Under the pieces are notes generated by a model, which was not told the origin of the DNA, searched no databases, and saw only the letters and a program-made list of their open reading frames with translations. A DNA stretch of 64,000 nucleotides from Ctenosaura bakeri. Its lineage: Eukaryota; Chordata; Lepidosauria; Squamata; Iguanidae. The first letter of the stretch is position 1. Each line of letters begins with the position of its first letter. Location of the stretch: the NCBI GenBank assembly GCA_948474755.1, contig CAOLHI010000962.1:372001-436000 (forward strand), in the 5' to 3' direction. Both the position numbers and the translations under genes were made by a program. Shown here piece after piece: positions 23,563 to 36,735 of the stretch.

Positions 23563-24689
23563 TCTTGTAATATGAATTGTTAAATCACTACTTGGTCACT
23601 GTGAAGGAGTCTGGGTTGGAAAGGACAGGCGTTAATGCAGACAGCTCCCAACAGTAAGCAGCTAGGTATACCAGCCAGATATTTTGTAAGAGAAATGATG
23701 GGAAAATGGTCCAGAAAACTTAGCCATGAAATCTAGGTTAGTCCAATACCCTGCTGTCAATATAATGACAATCCTCCTCACTTCTTGTCAACTGTTATTT
23801 CATTAAACAAAATTATTGACTGTGGAGTTGTACCAGAACAAATCATTCAACGCTGTCTTGTACCTCTAAGACTTCTAATATTAGGCATTGTGGAGGTCAG
23901 TCGGTCTGTCTTTCTTCCTTCCTGCCTTTTTTTTTTTTTGTGGTACTTTCTATCCAATTCTTGACCCATAAACAGTTTTATATGACTTTGTGAGGCTATA
24001 TGATAGCAGCTGTGCACTGGAAACATAACTTTTATCACATATCCTCTATTTCCCTTGAGCTGAAAATCGTGTGTGCTTTTGCATTTTCATTTTCAAAAAA
24101 GTTCCACTTGACCCATACGAAAGATGCAGCCATCTAGGTGTAAAAGCCAACCAACCGTTGAGTATATCAATCTATCAAAATGCAGCAACAAAATGTCCAA
24201 ATCTGGACAGAAACTGACATCATGCCCCCTGGGTGGTGGTGAGGAATGCAGTACTCTTACCAGGAACCCAATTGGTCTCTCGTTCTTTATTTGAATGCTT
24301 CTAACTCATGTGAAATGGGAGTTGCACCGGGAAACATTTAGCCTCATGGCAACATTTAATGAATCCTAATCACTTCTTGCTTAAGAAAGTATTCAACAGT
24401 ACCAATCTAATAAAGGAAAAGACCTCTCTCAGTTACCAATTAAAGATGCAGTCTTGCAGCAGTTCTGCATAGGCAAGTCTCATTGCCTTTAACAAGATAA
24501 ATGCACACATTATACTCCAGACCAGGTCTATTTGATTAAAATGAATAAACAGTTATTGGTCAAGAGCCCCATGTAGAATCTGTGCAGGCTGATAAAGGCT
24601 TCTAGTCACACAAGCATTAAGATGAGGTGTAACTCAAAAGGAAGCCATGTTTCCCCAGAATTCTATTTCCTATGGTTTATTTATTTAAG
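23563..24689. other. Unassigned non-coding DNA
   Basis: A T-run near 23928-23940 (minus-strand A-tail-like) but no element body I can identify. Confidence 0.5.
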
Positions 24690-24860
24690 GGAGCAGTAAG
24701 GGATTGACAGCCATTAATATGATACCTATTTTAAACATTAAGGCAAAAATTTGGAAACTGTATTACACATGGCGGACAGGTTTGAAGCGAAAACATTTTG
24801 TCTCACTGCAATATGTAATATGCTAGAAGGAGGAAACTAAATAGCCCACAAGGGCTATTT
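24690..24860. promoter_or_regulatory. Candidate conserved non-coding block
   Basis: Contains CAGCCATTAATATGATACC and CACTGCAATATGTAATATGC. Unique-looking, with homeodomain- and POU-like AT motifs and no repeat signature. Judged only from texture. Confidence 0.2.
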
Positions 24861-27800
24861 ATGTGCTCATTTTCAAAGCATGTATCAGGGACGGCAACGT
24901 GCAGTCTTCGGCCTATATCCAGCTCCCAGAAGTTCTATTGAAACTCTCAGTCCCCAATTGTATCTTCCCCCTGCCTGTCACATGGAGTCCATTTTGAGGG
25001 AAGAAAGGGCAAATTGAAATTCGCTGTTCCACTGCTGACCCATTCTGGGTGCATGATTTTCTTCAAAATCAAAAGTGACCATTCTCTTTTGATTGTCAAT
25101 CACTTCTTCCAAACATTCGTGTTAGAGTTAGTAACCTTTCTGTGCTTATGCTTCCTTACAATTAGTTGGCACGCTACTTTCTAGGACTTTAGATACGGTA
25201 TACATTTATGGTAACTTCCTGTTAGATCGCCCCCGCTCCTTCCACAACCTTGCTCCTTGTGCAACCCTCTAGCCTGCAACCATTTTTCTTTTTATCTCTG
25301 TATTTGCTTCATTAGACCGTGTGTTTGGTTATGCACATGTAATTAGTAAATAAAACTAGATTTGTATGTTTTATAAAGAGGACTATCCACCCCTGGGGGT
25401 GGGGGCTTGAGACCAGTTGCTGTCACCTTTTGCTTTGCCTATTTATTACTCTTCTTGAAAGTTCAGTACTGTTTCTTGTAGTTCCAAACAACCCATATAT
25501 CTAACACATGTAGGTGGCAGCAAAATACACAGCACAATTTCCTTCATACTCTCTAGAGAGCATGATGGGAATTTTAAAGAAAAAAATAGAGAACCATAAG
25601 CATGTGTGTGAGCTGCCACAGGGAGTGGCACGGCCTTTCAATGTTGAGAGAAATGTGTGTGTGGCCCCTGGATTGCTGAAAGTTGCCACCTCTGCTGAAG
25701 GCTTATCTAGCAGGACTTTGGACATTAATAATCTTTTCTGACGAAACACTGGCCTGAGAAAAACCAAACCAGTACATCATGGTAAGCAGTGGTGATCAAG
25801 GAAAGGTTGTTAAGAGAGTATTTAGCAGCAGTAGCAACTCACTTCTATTCTGGATTCAGCTTCCAGATTACACACATGTAAATGTATGAAGTCAGAGTAT
25901 CTGAGGAAAAATTCTCATGGCAGCAGCCTCTGCCCACTCCACATGACTGGTGTCAACATGCTAGAGAGAACATGGAAATGGTCAATTGCAAAGTGAGCTC
26001 AAAGCACAAGAGTAGTTTGCCCCCCATTAACACAATTGGTAGGGGAGAGAGAGGAGGAAGTAGAATCTTTCCCTTCCTGGTAGGCTCAGGCAAAAGCAAA
26101 GTGCTACAGCCTCTCATAGTCTGTGTGTTCTTATTAATAGTTTTTGCCATCTTGACGCCACTCTAATGTAACTTGGCCACACGCATACAGATTTTCATCT
26201 GTGAAATGTTGGAGGTTATGGGAAAGGGATGTCTTGAAACCTATTTGAAAAATAAATTATTTTACATTGAGGTTCCAGGAGCAGCAGTTCACCTCTTTTT
26301 TGGACACATAGTAGTGAATCTGGCAATTCTGGAGGCACTGAAGGCCATAAAAACATCCCTGAAGGGCCACATCTACCCAGAACCTATTATCTTTGCAGAA
26401 GCCATGCTGGTGAAGTTTCCACCCACTGCAAGGGAGGCTCCTTTGTCAGGCTTCTTTCTTTGCCAGCACAAACTGAACTGTACGGCATCAAATGACCCGT
26501 CAGCATTTTTCTTTGGGAGTTCTTAGAATTGTTTCCTGAGTGTCTAGAAATTAAGTGTGTGTGTGTGTGTGTGTGTGTATTTCACCCAACATGAATTATC
26601 TCCAAATTTTCTTTGCCTATACAAAGGTCTGTCCTCAGAATAATTGCTTCTTCCGATATAATACCTTATAAAACATTATCTCATTTGGAAGGCAAAGGGA
26701 ACAAGAATTTCGCTTTCAAAAATTATGACCAGTGAAAGGGGAAGGCAGGAAAATTATTAGTCAAAATCCTGAGTCAAACACATGTTGAAATTTAGAGGAA
26801 CAGTATGTAAAGAGGTATTAAGCTTTTGAGCAACAGACAAGAGAGGATTGTTTTAAAACATGAATGAAAATACTGGGACTGAGGCCAAAGGCATAATTCA
26901 TGTCATAGAAGTGAACTACAGTTTGTGCTATGAAGCTTTCACTTGCTTTTGAAAAGTATTCTGAAAATTACAGTAGAGGCTGGTTGCAAAAATACCTGGT
27001 CCCCAATCCTCTTTATTGACTTACATCTTGATTGGTCCACTTCTTATTGCTATGTGGTGTCAGAAGGCATAGAAAAGATCAGGAGAGAAAAGCAGGTTGT
27101 GATTTTCCAGTTTGCAGAAGAGAAAGGCTATCTGTTATGGAAATACACTGCTCTACACAGAATCAGACCACTGTTGTTGACCTTGACTGATAGCAGCTGT
27201 CCAGAAATTTATCAATTCCTGTACCCACCCCCAGCCACCATGGCCACTGTCACTTATGGCCTTCCTCCCAATTTTTCAAAGTTCTGGGATTTAGTCAGGT
27301 ATTTGTGCAACTCTAGGTATTCTAGAGTAGTTGCCTTGTTGTTCAAGTGCACACATGTGTAGTCCTTTCATAAAGAAGGTTTTGAATTTTGGCACTATGA
27401 CATCATGTGTGTGATGTCCCAGCTCTCCTAATCTTCTTTCCCCTGTGTTGCATTGGCTCAGTTTACTATAAATGAAATTTAAACTCCCTTCTGTATCCCA
27501 AGAAATGAATAGTGGTCTCCCTCTCTCTACCTGATAAACTGACAATACTTTCCTCGCACTTCATTATAACAGGGTAACTGGCTTTTAATTTGCTATTTGC
27601 CATCACTTGACTGTCACTTTCTACATTACCATTTTGTTATTACCTTCTAACATCTGAATTTTCAACTATGGGGGGAGGGAATTGCCTCTACTCTTATATG
27701 TGTTTTGGTATTATTTGTCCTCATTCATCTCTGTCTCCTATAATATGCCTATTGAATTATGTAACTGTTACCATTTTTATTCACTAACAGAATTATCCTA

Positions 27801-28085
27801 GAATTTTAATGGAAATATTAAATAAAGAAGACAATGAGGATCCCCACTGTAGACACCTCATCGCAGCTTGATAAATACTAAATTACTAAGTTCTTTGAAC
27901 AATCTTCCAACCACAAGAAGGAATACATATCCAAACCAAACTGAATTCATTAAAAGGCATTCGTTTCTGAAGACATCATTTCAGTTGTGTTAGCTCAGTC
28001 CAAATATATTACATTCCTCATCCTCATTTATCTTCTAACACTTCCATCTCCCCCAAACACATACATTTATTTAAATCAAGAAGTA
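24861..28085. other. Unassigned, with a (GT)n tract at 26554-26579
   Basis: Uninterrupted GT dinucleotides occupy 26554-26579. Reading frames of 117 codons (26173-26526) and 139 codons (26943-27362) show no domain I recognise. They lack splice or codon context to support a gene, so I leave them uncalled. Confidence 0.5.
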
Positions 28086-28172
28086 CAATCCTGTGTGTAC
28101 TCACTTGAGAGTAAAGCCCATGGGGACTTATTTTTGAGTAAGCATGCATGGGATCCAGCTGTGATTACATTT
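28086..28172 (+). repeat. Short dispersed inverted repeat (AATCCTGTGTGTACTCAC type)
   Basis: CAATCCTGTGTGTACTCACT and GAGTAAAGCCCATGGGGACT, then TGAGTAAGCATGCATGGGAT. The outer parts are roughly inverted (CCTGTG..TACTCA / TGAGTAAGCATGCATGGG). Matches the small MITE-like family also seen at 22968-23030. Confidence 0.5.
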
Positions 28173-29585
28173 AGTTAGACATGAGGCCCTTTGAAACTGA
28201 CAGGACTTCCAAGTACCTTTGGTTAGGATAACGCTGAAAGCACAGGCAGTCTTAGGCTAAGTCTGGGTTGGAACATTTTAGCAGACCTACTGAAATCCAG
28301 GAGATACAAATTAGCCATGAACAACCTGAATCCCATTCATTTTCAGTGGGTCTGCTGCAAGCATAATGAAATCAATTATAATGAAATGATTGGTAATGAA
28401 GTGAAACTTGATGTTTATTTTTGCTGCACTTAGCCTGATATAACATTTAATAACTACAGATTTATTTTTTGAAATGGTCTGACAAATTCATAAATAACAG
28501 AAAGAAAACTAGTTTCCAGCTAAAACTCCTTTAAGGGTATCCTAAATTTTCTTTAGGTTCTATATATGTATTTAGCTTTAGAAAACTTAGATAAGAAACC
28601 AAAGTAAAATATTTTCCATAATGACAATACATTCATGACTCTGCTCAGCACTGTAAGCACCAAATGTTATGGCACCTAAAAATTAAGCATCTGAAATTAC
28701 TATGTTCTGGGAGGGTTCAGTTGCTCTCATATCTTCCTTGTGTGTTTTCTATAGGCAACTTCCATTGATCAACACATGGACAGAAAGCTAAATGAGATAA
28801 GCTTTTACATAACCTATCAAATCTTTTCTTGTGCACATATATTCTTATGTATCTCTCTTTCTGTATGTCTATAGAATACCTATATTACAAAATCTTTGGA
28901 ATGCAACTAGCCTTTTTGCTCAGCATTTATTCCAAATTCTTCATTGCTCAAATCCATGAACAGAAAAATAATACTAAGACAATAAACAAAATTAATTTGG
29001 GAATTCTGTGGTGATTTTGACAAGGTTTGACAAGAGAGATGTTGCCCCCAAATGGCAGCTCTGTGGCAGAGTTCTCGGCTCACTCATTACCTCTGCCCCC
29101 CAAACATGTACACTTACAACCTCTTATCAGTGATGTTCTGGGGATCTCTGCCTCACCAAAGGGGCTGTCAAATATTTTACTAAGGTGCTTTACTGATCCT
29201 GGTCTAAATCTCATTCATATTCCAAATACAATAGATCTGTTGAATCAAAGGGAACTTGTCAAGTCAACACTTATGTAAAATTCCATTGATGCAGTGAATC
29301 TGCTCTAGTTGAGAACTAACAGTGAGATTTACGCCATGATATTTATATGGCGTTCTTGTGGCAGCCATAACATAGCAGATCAATGGTGATCCAAATATTT
29401 CTAAATAGACCTGTAACAGAGAAATTTGTCTTCTGATTCAACTAAGGAAGAGAGAAAACTAGACTGAAGTGTGATGTTTAATTATTTACATGTTTATTCC
29501 ACCTGTACCACTGAAATAATAATGCTTAAGTGTGTAAGGAAAGGCCTAGTAGTCATGCATTTTAGCCACATGCCTGCTTCAAACA
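28173..29585. other. Unassigned AT-rich DNA
   Basis: A second weak piece of the same short repeat may lie near 28277-28352 (TCATTTTCAGTGGGTCTGCT). No exon or RNA gene. Confidence 0.45.
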
Positions 29586-29748
29586 CTCTAAAACAGTGGT
29601 TCTTAACCTTTTCTTTACTTGGGACTACCTGTAAATATAATTTGTTGCCTGGGACTCCCAAGACTTAACTCAAGATTTAAATATTTAAATTTAGATTTAA
29701 ATGTTCAAATATGTATTTAAATATTCAAATATTTATTTATGAAAGGCT

Positions 29749-29912
29749 TCCAGAGATTAGGATTCAAATCCTCCCTCAGACAATGGGTAAGCTTGGCTAA
29801 GTCACATTTTCTTAGCCTCAGAGGAAGGCAAAGGCAACTCCTCTGAACAAATCTGACGGGGGGGAAACTGATAGATTTGCTTTAGAGTTGCCATAAGGCA
29901 ACAAACAACAAA
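29749..29912 (+). mobile_element. tRNA-derived SINE, 5'-truncated
   Basis: GGATTCAAATCCTCC (B-box region), GGCTAAGTCACATTTTCTTAGCC, CAGAGGAAGGCAAAGGCAAC, GAACAAATCTGACGGGGGGG, and tail GAGTTGCCATAAGGCAACAAACAACA. The tRNA head is lost or unrecognisable. Diverged. Confidence 0.75.
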
Positions 29913-29984
29913 AGTGCTGCTGACAGGGGGAGGTTCTTTCTAGCCATCATGTCTTTCCCCTTTGAAGACTGATTTATGATGACT

Positions 29985-30135
29985 CTTTCATAGGGGTTTT
30001 CTTGGCAAGATTTGTTGCCTTTGAGTCCCTCTGAGGCTGAAAGAATGTGACTTGCCTAAGGTTTCCCAGTAGGTTTCCCTAGCCAAGTGGAAATTCTAAC
30101 CCTGATCTCCAGAGTCATAGTTTGGGCGCTTGCAC
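29985..30135 (-). mobile_element. tRNA-derived SINE, antisense, 3'-truncated
   Basis: Reverse-complement SINE order: ATAGGGGTTTTCTTGGCAAG, CCCTCTGAGGCTGAAAGAAT, GACTTGCCTAAGGTTTCCCA, AACCCTGATCTCCAGAGTCATAG. Faces the sense copy 75 bp away inside the same hAT-like element, giving a potential foldback. Confidence 0.75.
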
Positions 30136-30349
30136 ACACCTCCACTTTGTCCCTCAGTACCTACACACCCTGCTGCTGTGCTCCTGATGAAAGGGACATG
30201 GCGTCAGATATGTGCAGGTGCTAAAAGGTGCTCATTCGAAGGGAGAAATTTGAGCACCCACATCCTCCCCTTTGACCACATCACTATTGCTGCCACTTCT
30301 GGTGGTGTCCAGCAGCAGGGATTCATGGACACCATGTTAAGAACCACTG

Positions 30350-31149
30350 CTCCAGATCCTTCACTCAAAGGGACAAATGTGGTATGACATTAATTTGGTA
30401 CACCAAAAGCATATGTTGTTGTTGTTGTATAAATAGCAGCCGATTTCTGAACAGCTTTAGAATGCCAGAGAAGAGAAGTTTGGCTTTTTTTCACCCTACC
30501 ACAATCCTGACAAAAGTGACCTCTGAGGAGATGCCATCTACATTTGAGGGCTAGCACTTATCAAGGTCTGTTAATAGTGGGAAGGACCACAGAAGGACCA
30601 CAGAAGGGAGAATATGAACTCTTCCACATTGACATATTCAAGGAAGTAGATAGGATGCTAAAGTGAAGGACCAGAGCTTAGAAAAATCAGGGGAAGTTTT
30701 GTTGTTGTTTTAGACTGGAAACCTCAGGGCCAGTGGCCACGTTATGGGTGAAATTCTAGGAGTTGTAGTCCAAGCTCTTCCTGAGTCTGTGTAAATATTT
30801 TCATCATCTTCATTCCCATTCCCACACCCCATGCCAAGAAATTTCATTTGCAACCAACACTTCACTGCTTGACATGGAGATATCTATGCACCTTATTTCT
30901 TCAAATTTTTAAAGGCAGAATAAGTTTTCCAAGTCTATTAAACACGCACAAACACATACACACGTACCCTCTGAAACAAAATGGGGTCAGCAATGGGGAT
31001 TGACTGTAAGCAGCAGAAGAGAATCATCAACCAATTTGCCGATGATGACTTTGTTCCCAGCCCCTGCCATTTCTCCATTTCAAAAAAAGGAAAGACCACA
31101 TTATCCTTGTTCTCCAGCAGTGGATTTGACATCTCCTGCACCAGGACTG
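30350..31149. other. Unassigned non-coding DNA
   Basis: Short TTG repeats near 30415-30428. A scrap GGAGTTGTAGTCCAAGCTC lies near 30759. Otherwise nothing supportable. Confidence 0.5.
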
Positions 31150-31335
31150 ACTGATGATGAGCCGTGTCGTTAACACAGCGCCTTTTGTTGCGATAAATGG
31201 CTCATGGCAGGGATGCTTGCTGAGGGTGACAGATCCCTTTGCAGCCTGTACAACAAGAAGGCTGGGGCTTGGCTTTTGAAGTTGCCTGTCAATGAAATCA
31301 TTAGGAAAGTGGATAAAACAAAATGTTTACAGATG
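31150..31335. promoter_or_regulatory. Candidate conserved non-coding block
   Basis: GCCGTGTCGTTAACACAGCG, GTTGCGATAAATGGCTCATG and TTGCCTGTCAATGAAATCAT have the balanced, motif-dense texture of vertebrate conserved enhancers, with a retained CpG-containing core. A 165-codon frame starts at 31204 on the plus strand and runs to 31701. It has no domain or splice context I recognise and I regard it as incidental. No cross-species alignment available. Confidence 0.35.
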
Positions 31336-34257
31336 GGTTGGGGGAAAGAAGAAGAAACAAATAAGCACAAAGATTTGGCAGACCAAGATTTCCCAGCTTC
31401 CTCACCCAACCCCCATCCAAAGGCTGTGTGTCTCAAAAACTCATCTGATTGTCAAAACATGTATAAAGGATATGCCAGCCATGCACTGACACTCCCAGTA
31501 AGTGGGACTGTGCAATGGACAATCCAATTAAGGCAAAATGCTTACATTTCAAAATACCTGGAATGCTTCTTACTCACATTTCAGCCATTTAGATCCCACT
31601 GGTGGAAAGGGTTTGATGTAATTTGGGAAGTGAGAAGATCAGATGGGTGGGCGATGATCATATTTCCTGGCTCTGGAACTGCATGCACGTCAAACAAGTG
31701 ACAATTCTCAGTTCCATTTCAGTTTGAACTATATGACAAACAACAGCAAGCCCACTATTTTCTAATAGGCACTGTCTAAACCATTTGTCACATGGGGAAC
31801 TTGAGATGAATGTGTATCAAAACTGCTCTCCTCCAACATTTGTATAATTTTGCAATGTTATTTTTGCAGTGCAAAACACCAAACAGAAATCAAATATATA
31901 GTTTAATCAATATTCCTTATACACTGGCAGAATAGATGCATTTAAGATAGAGCCAATTATCAGTTTTGCATGTAAATTCCTGTGGATTCTTCCATCACCA
32001 TGACCTGAAACCTTTAGTCCCTTATCTATCCTCCTACTTTGAATAACTCATTGGAGTTGACCACACTGGGATTGATAACTCTTCTGTGAGTAAATGTTCA
32101 TGTGTTGGTCCTTTGTGCATAGCAATGCTCTGAATTGGATATTTTCTCTCACGTTCAGATTGTTTAAAATCTTGAAGTTTTTCCAACCTAGATATCTAAA
32201 AAGTTGTGTATTTTAGTACAGTGTTCAAAGATGAACTTAAATCAAACTTTCCTCCACATATACTGGGCAAATTCAGTAGTATACCTAGCATGGAAATGCC
32301 TTTGTTGCACCAGCTTGTCACATAATTGTTAATGTAGAGCCTTTCAGAAGAAGAAAAAGAGAGAGTTGTCAATCCTCATTTAACCGTAAACATGATTTAA
32401 TGCACAGGATGCAAATCCATACTTTTAAGATTTAAACAGTTAAAGAATTGAGCCTGGGTGGACGAATCTGCCAATTTCATTTTTTTCTTGCACTTCATTT
32501 TTTTTAAAACTACTTTAAAAAATACCCTCAAATATGTGTGTGTATGCACAAATGTTGATGAATTCTGATCAAAAAATGAAATTCTTTTCCCATCCTTACT
32601 CTACACAAATGCGTTGATCAGGTCTAGCCTTTATTAATGTCTTAGAAAATCCTCAGCACTTCGAGTGGCAACAGCAGTGATATATTCCCCCAATGTCCAA
32701 CAAAGGACCCTATTTGAACCACATGAGGTAGACTACAATAGGGCGTGGATTCTCCTTTTAGAATCATGGCACCTTGTCTGACTAAAATTCAGTAGGCTTA
32801 GGTTTACATAAACCGAAGACACTAATTTATTTGATTTTAAAGCATATTAAATATTTAAATAATATATTTCTCTAGTTATGGGTTTCAGAGACAGATTTTC
32901 GCTCCTCCTCAGTGAGGAAGGGACACTTGCTCGTGCTCAATACAAAATCAGGGAAGCAATGAGGAAAATGTAGCAGTGTAGCTCATGATAGCTCACCAGT
33001 TGTCTAATTCTGACTGTCATTTCTACTAAAGTAGTTCATCTTCTAACCAGCTAGCTTAGCATTGTTTGGCTGAGAAGGTGGATTTATGAAGGCATATCAC
33101 TGTGGAGATTACTGTGCTGTTATTCACCTCTAGATTAACATGGAAGCTCAGTGAAGAAGAATAGTTTTTCCTCAATCTCTTCACTCAGTTCATAAGCTTC
33201 TCCTCTTTTCATTGTGACTTGGGTTGGCTGCCAGTTGAGATAACTAAAAGGCATTTACCAGATCAGCAGAATGGAAACAGGAATGATGACTCTTTGACCC
33301 TTGAGATATTTTGGAGTTCCAGAAAAGTTAAATCAGTATGGTCGATGGTTAGGGACTGTGAGAGGTATTCCAGAACATCTGGAGAGCAAAAGGTTCTCTA
33401 CCTCTGCTAGAAATTGGAATTTGTCATGTTCTTGATTATTTATAATTAACTTATTATTTGCCATGTCTGTTGTCACAACTAGTGTTTGCTCATTTGGCCA
33501 GTTTTGAGGATGTCGTTCCCTGTTAGCTTACTTATTAAATGTAGACTCCCTTTAAGAAAAGCCTAAGGGGCCTCCTGGGACTAAGAAGGGATTTATGTGT
33601 TAATAAAGTGATTGTGGCCATCTCCCTTCTTTATTGGCCTTTACCCTCTCCTCCAGTTCAGAATTATGATTTCTGGCAGCCTGAATCCGATCTACCCTAG
33701 CTTACTGCAGGAGGGTGCTAATATGATTTACAGTTCCGTGCATCTGGTACCCCATCACTATACCTATAACATACTTACAATAGAAAACAATGGAATTTTG
33801 CTCCAATAATTGAGAAAGAGGTGTTTCAATACAATGGAAGTGCATTATAGTACTACAGCTGCTCAAAAGATAAATGCTGTGTTGTAGAGGTGGGATGAGA
33901 TGACACAATTGTATAGTCTTTTCCATCCCCCCAGCAAAACTACAGTGATAATCAGGTAAGCTAGGGACCTGCATCATGTTGAACAAGCCCAAAGTAGCAT
34001 AAGTAGCAAAATCAAGAGGAATTGTCATGGTAATGCTTTCAACATACTGGGATTTTGTCATATTTACTCCCCATGTTTAATTCCTCTCCCTTCACTGATT
34101 GTTAACTTTCAATTCCTTTCTCTCAAGAATATCTTCACCCCTCTGCAGCCACAAAGCAATGGTGGAGGAGTTCTTGTGTTGAACAAGGGAGCAGCAACCA
34201 GGTGAGGAAAGAGGGCATGTATATTATTGGACAGGGGAGATTTGCCAATCAGTGTAG
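31336..34257. other. Unassigned AT-rich DNA
   Basis: Near 32470-32600, CAATTTCATTTTTTTCTTGC and AAAAAATGAAATTCTTTTCC form a weak inverted repeat, possibly a decayed MITE. No exon or RNA gene. Confidence 0.45.
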
Positions 34258-34400
34258 ATGGTGATGATGATAATGATGATGATTTTGTTCATTTATATCC
34301 TGTCTTCCTCTCAGTTATGAAACTCAAGAAGACTAACAGCATGTTTAAAACTATACACATTATGCAAAACCTTCAATAAAAATATAACACTTAATGGTAG
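34258..34400 (-). mobile_element. (GAT)n tract plus LINE 3'-UTR fragment, antisense
   Basis: GATGATGATAATGATGATGA is followed by TTTATATCCTGTCTTCCTCT, then AACAGCATGTTTAAAACTATACAC. The second part matches the start of the antisense LINE at 8996 (TTTATATCCCGCCTTCCTCC..TTTAAAACxATAC). Only about 110 bp of LINE remain. Confidence 0.55.
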
Positions 34401-34852
34401 GATATCTTTTCCACCTATTTGAATAACAACTGTGGAAAGAAGCTGGCTCACCCATTGTTTTGTCATTCCATTTCATTTGAATTAAGTTTTACCCAGCTTT
34501 AGAACTCTATGCACCTTGAAGTTCCATGCATACCAATTTAGAAGCGATCAACAATGAACAGAGTGGGACTTACTTTTGAGTGCGCATTTGTAGGATTGTT
34601 CTACACCAGACCAATTTTACAACAGATTGTATATTTAATTTCATGCATTAGTTCACTTATCTTGCTTGTTCTCAGTGAAAGAATGATCCTATAAGCCAAA
34701 TATCCCAGTTCTTCATGTTTTTGCACAACGTGAATAGAAGAGAACTGTATTATTTTCAATATGTTTTGATATATTGAGATACCCTGCTCCCCCAGGTATT
34801 TTACACAGGATCCTGAAATCAAAAGGCTGAGACAAACACTGCTATGTCAAAA

Positions 34853-34996
34853 CTACAGCTCAGTGATATAGTAAATGATTCCAATGTAAAAAGTCCCACA
34901 TTCAGTCCTTGGCATCTCCACTTGGAAATGGGAAAGACCTTGGACTCTTCTTAAAATGCTGCTAGTCTATCCAATACTGAGCTAGATGGACTGGCA
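34853..34996 (+). mobile_element. Second tRNA-derived SINE type
   Basis: CAGCTCAGTGATATAGTAAA, then ATTCAGTCCTTGGCATCTCC, GGGAAAGACCTTGGACTCTT, and AATACTGAGCTAGATGGACT. This matches the squamate SINE whose usual core is GGTTCAATCCCCGGCATCTCC and whose tail is CAATACTGACTTTGATGGAC. Different from the Sauria-type SINEs elsewhere. A second fragment lies at 38290-38370. Confidence 0.65.
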
Positions 34997-35009
34997 CTTG
35001 CACAGCCTT

Positions 35010-35800
35010 TCTTGATTAGTATGACAAGGAAAAGCAGATCTGGATGCCATCAACATCATTCCATATCCCCCAAGTATCTTACTTAGCAACTTCAGACAGG
35101 TATTTAAAAACATGAAGGATAAGATAGAATCTTGTAGGATATCACAGCATAAATGCCAAAGAGTCGAACAGGTTGGGCATTGATATTTCTAAAACTGGCC
35201 TACGCATATGAGTGGAATAATGCCCCATACTCTCAACCTGCAGAACCAGTCAAACGTGATACCATGGCATGGTCAAGGGTATTAGAATCTTCCCAGAAGA
35301 TCAATGGGATTGATTAATATCATCCCTCTTCCAATACAGGTAATTCATCAGGGTACTCAAGACATTCCAAGTACCAGAACTAGCCTTTACCTAACTTTGA
35401 AATGGAACCAAATAATCATTGTCATCCAAACATACTTGGAGCTCCTGGAGCATCCAATTTCTTGAAATAAAGTCTGCCTACAAAGGGTTGCTTGCAAAAG
35501 CTCCTAAATCTAAAGAAGATTTCTGAAACAGTTGCTGAATAATCACCTCTTCCAGGTTATCTAGGACCACCTGCTCACTTAAAGAGGTATGAATTTACCT
35601 CTTGGATCCATCTAGTCAGTCTCTCTGGCTAAACATCAGTAGCAACTACAGGCATGGGTTGGTGGCAAGCTTCCAAGCACTTTACCCACATCCACAGACT
35701 ACATCAGCTGATACTGATCCCATAAAGCACTCTATGGACCTCCATAGGAGTTATATCACTGACAATTCCAAATTCAAGGAGAACATGAAAGTATCATGCA
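35010..35800 (-). mobile_element. Decayed LINE coding region (L2/CR1-clade-like), antisense
   Basis: CATCAACATCATTCC, GTATTTAAAAACATGAAGGA, AAGATAGAATCTTGTAGGAT, AGAGTCGAACAGGTTGGGC and GATACCATGGCATGGTCAAG keep the order of a LINE reverse-transcriptase region read backwards. The usual block includes CAAAATAGAACCCTGTGGGA and GATACCATGGTCGATGGTAT. Frame destroyed. Adjacent to the second-type SINE. Confidence 0.5.
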
Positions 35801-36692
35801 GTTAACATTTGGATATCAAACTGAAAAGTCTTACAAGTCAGTTGGACAGTCTTTCCCAATGTCGATGAATACTTTTTATTTTTTATACAAAATTCTAAAT
35901 TGTGTTTACATATATTCTATGCAATTACAAATTGCAAATTCCGTACAAACCTCTGTTCCTTTTCCGTTGATGTATTTCTTATTGGTGGAATGAGGGAAGG
36001 CTTATGTAAGTGACCATCCTCTGAGGAAGTTTTCAGTCCTATATAGAGTAGAATAAGACTTACTGAGCTTAATGGAACATAGTGATGAATACATTTGATG
36101 AGAGATGTAGGGAAAAAATCATCAGATCCAAATAGAAGTATTTGTATGAACTCACCAAATTTACACCTACTGAACTTGTACGCTGGACTCTCCACTTTTC
36201 AGAATTTTCCAATCTAGTTTGTAACTCAAGAAATGTGCAACAAAAAGGTGCATAATAAAAGAAAAAAACCGCAGGGCAGTATATGTGGTAGAAGGAAAAA
36301 CACTTGCATAAAATGTGCACACTGAAAAAAAATCCATGCCTTAAGCTGTGCACAAAATGGGAACAAATTGTTCCTGCAGACATATTCTGGATGAATTTTG
36401 CCACATTTAAAAATTGATGCAAACAGTGGCTGAAATGGTGGCAGTCATGGAAATAAGAAAGTTGGTAAACCTGCAGTTTATAGATTTGCCTTTCCTTACA
36501 TTTGTTTAGAATTTCCACTGAAAGGCAGCTATATCTGTTTTTACCATAGAAATCACCATTATTCCATTATTTTATTAGAATTCTTCTTAGCAAACGTAGG
36601 AGATGAATGGCATATATTTGAGTACAAACATCTTTAAATACCAATATGCATCTGAGAAACCTTGATCTCTTCATTATTCCCTCCCTTCCTTC

Positions 36693-36735
<43 letters not shown>

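Larger units (their letters stand above)
29594..30349. mobile_element. Non-autonomous hAT-like transposon containing two SINEs
   Basis: The left end CAGTGGTTCTTAACCTTTT and right end GTTAAGAACCACTG form a 14-bp perfect terminal inverted repeat. CAGTGGTTCTTAACCT is typical of hAT (Charlie-like) ends. The 8-mers outside are CTCTAAAA and CTCCAGAT, identical at 5 of 8 positions, fitting an old 8-bp hAT duplication. No transposase frame is present. Two SINEs in opposite orientation lie inside, so it is older than both. Confidence 0.7.

Noticed and set aside
26173..26526. 117-codon frame considered as an exon
   Set aside because: No recognisable domain, no splice context; followed by a GT microsatellite.
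31204..31701. 165-codon plus-strand frame that looked like a possible exon
   Set aside because: No domain, no splice-site or codon evidence, and it begins inside a candidate non-coding block. Kept only as a note.
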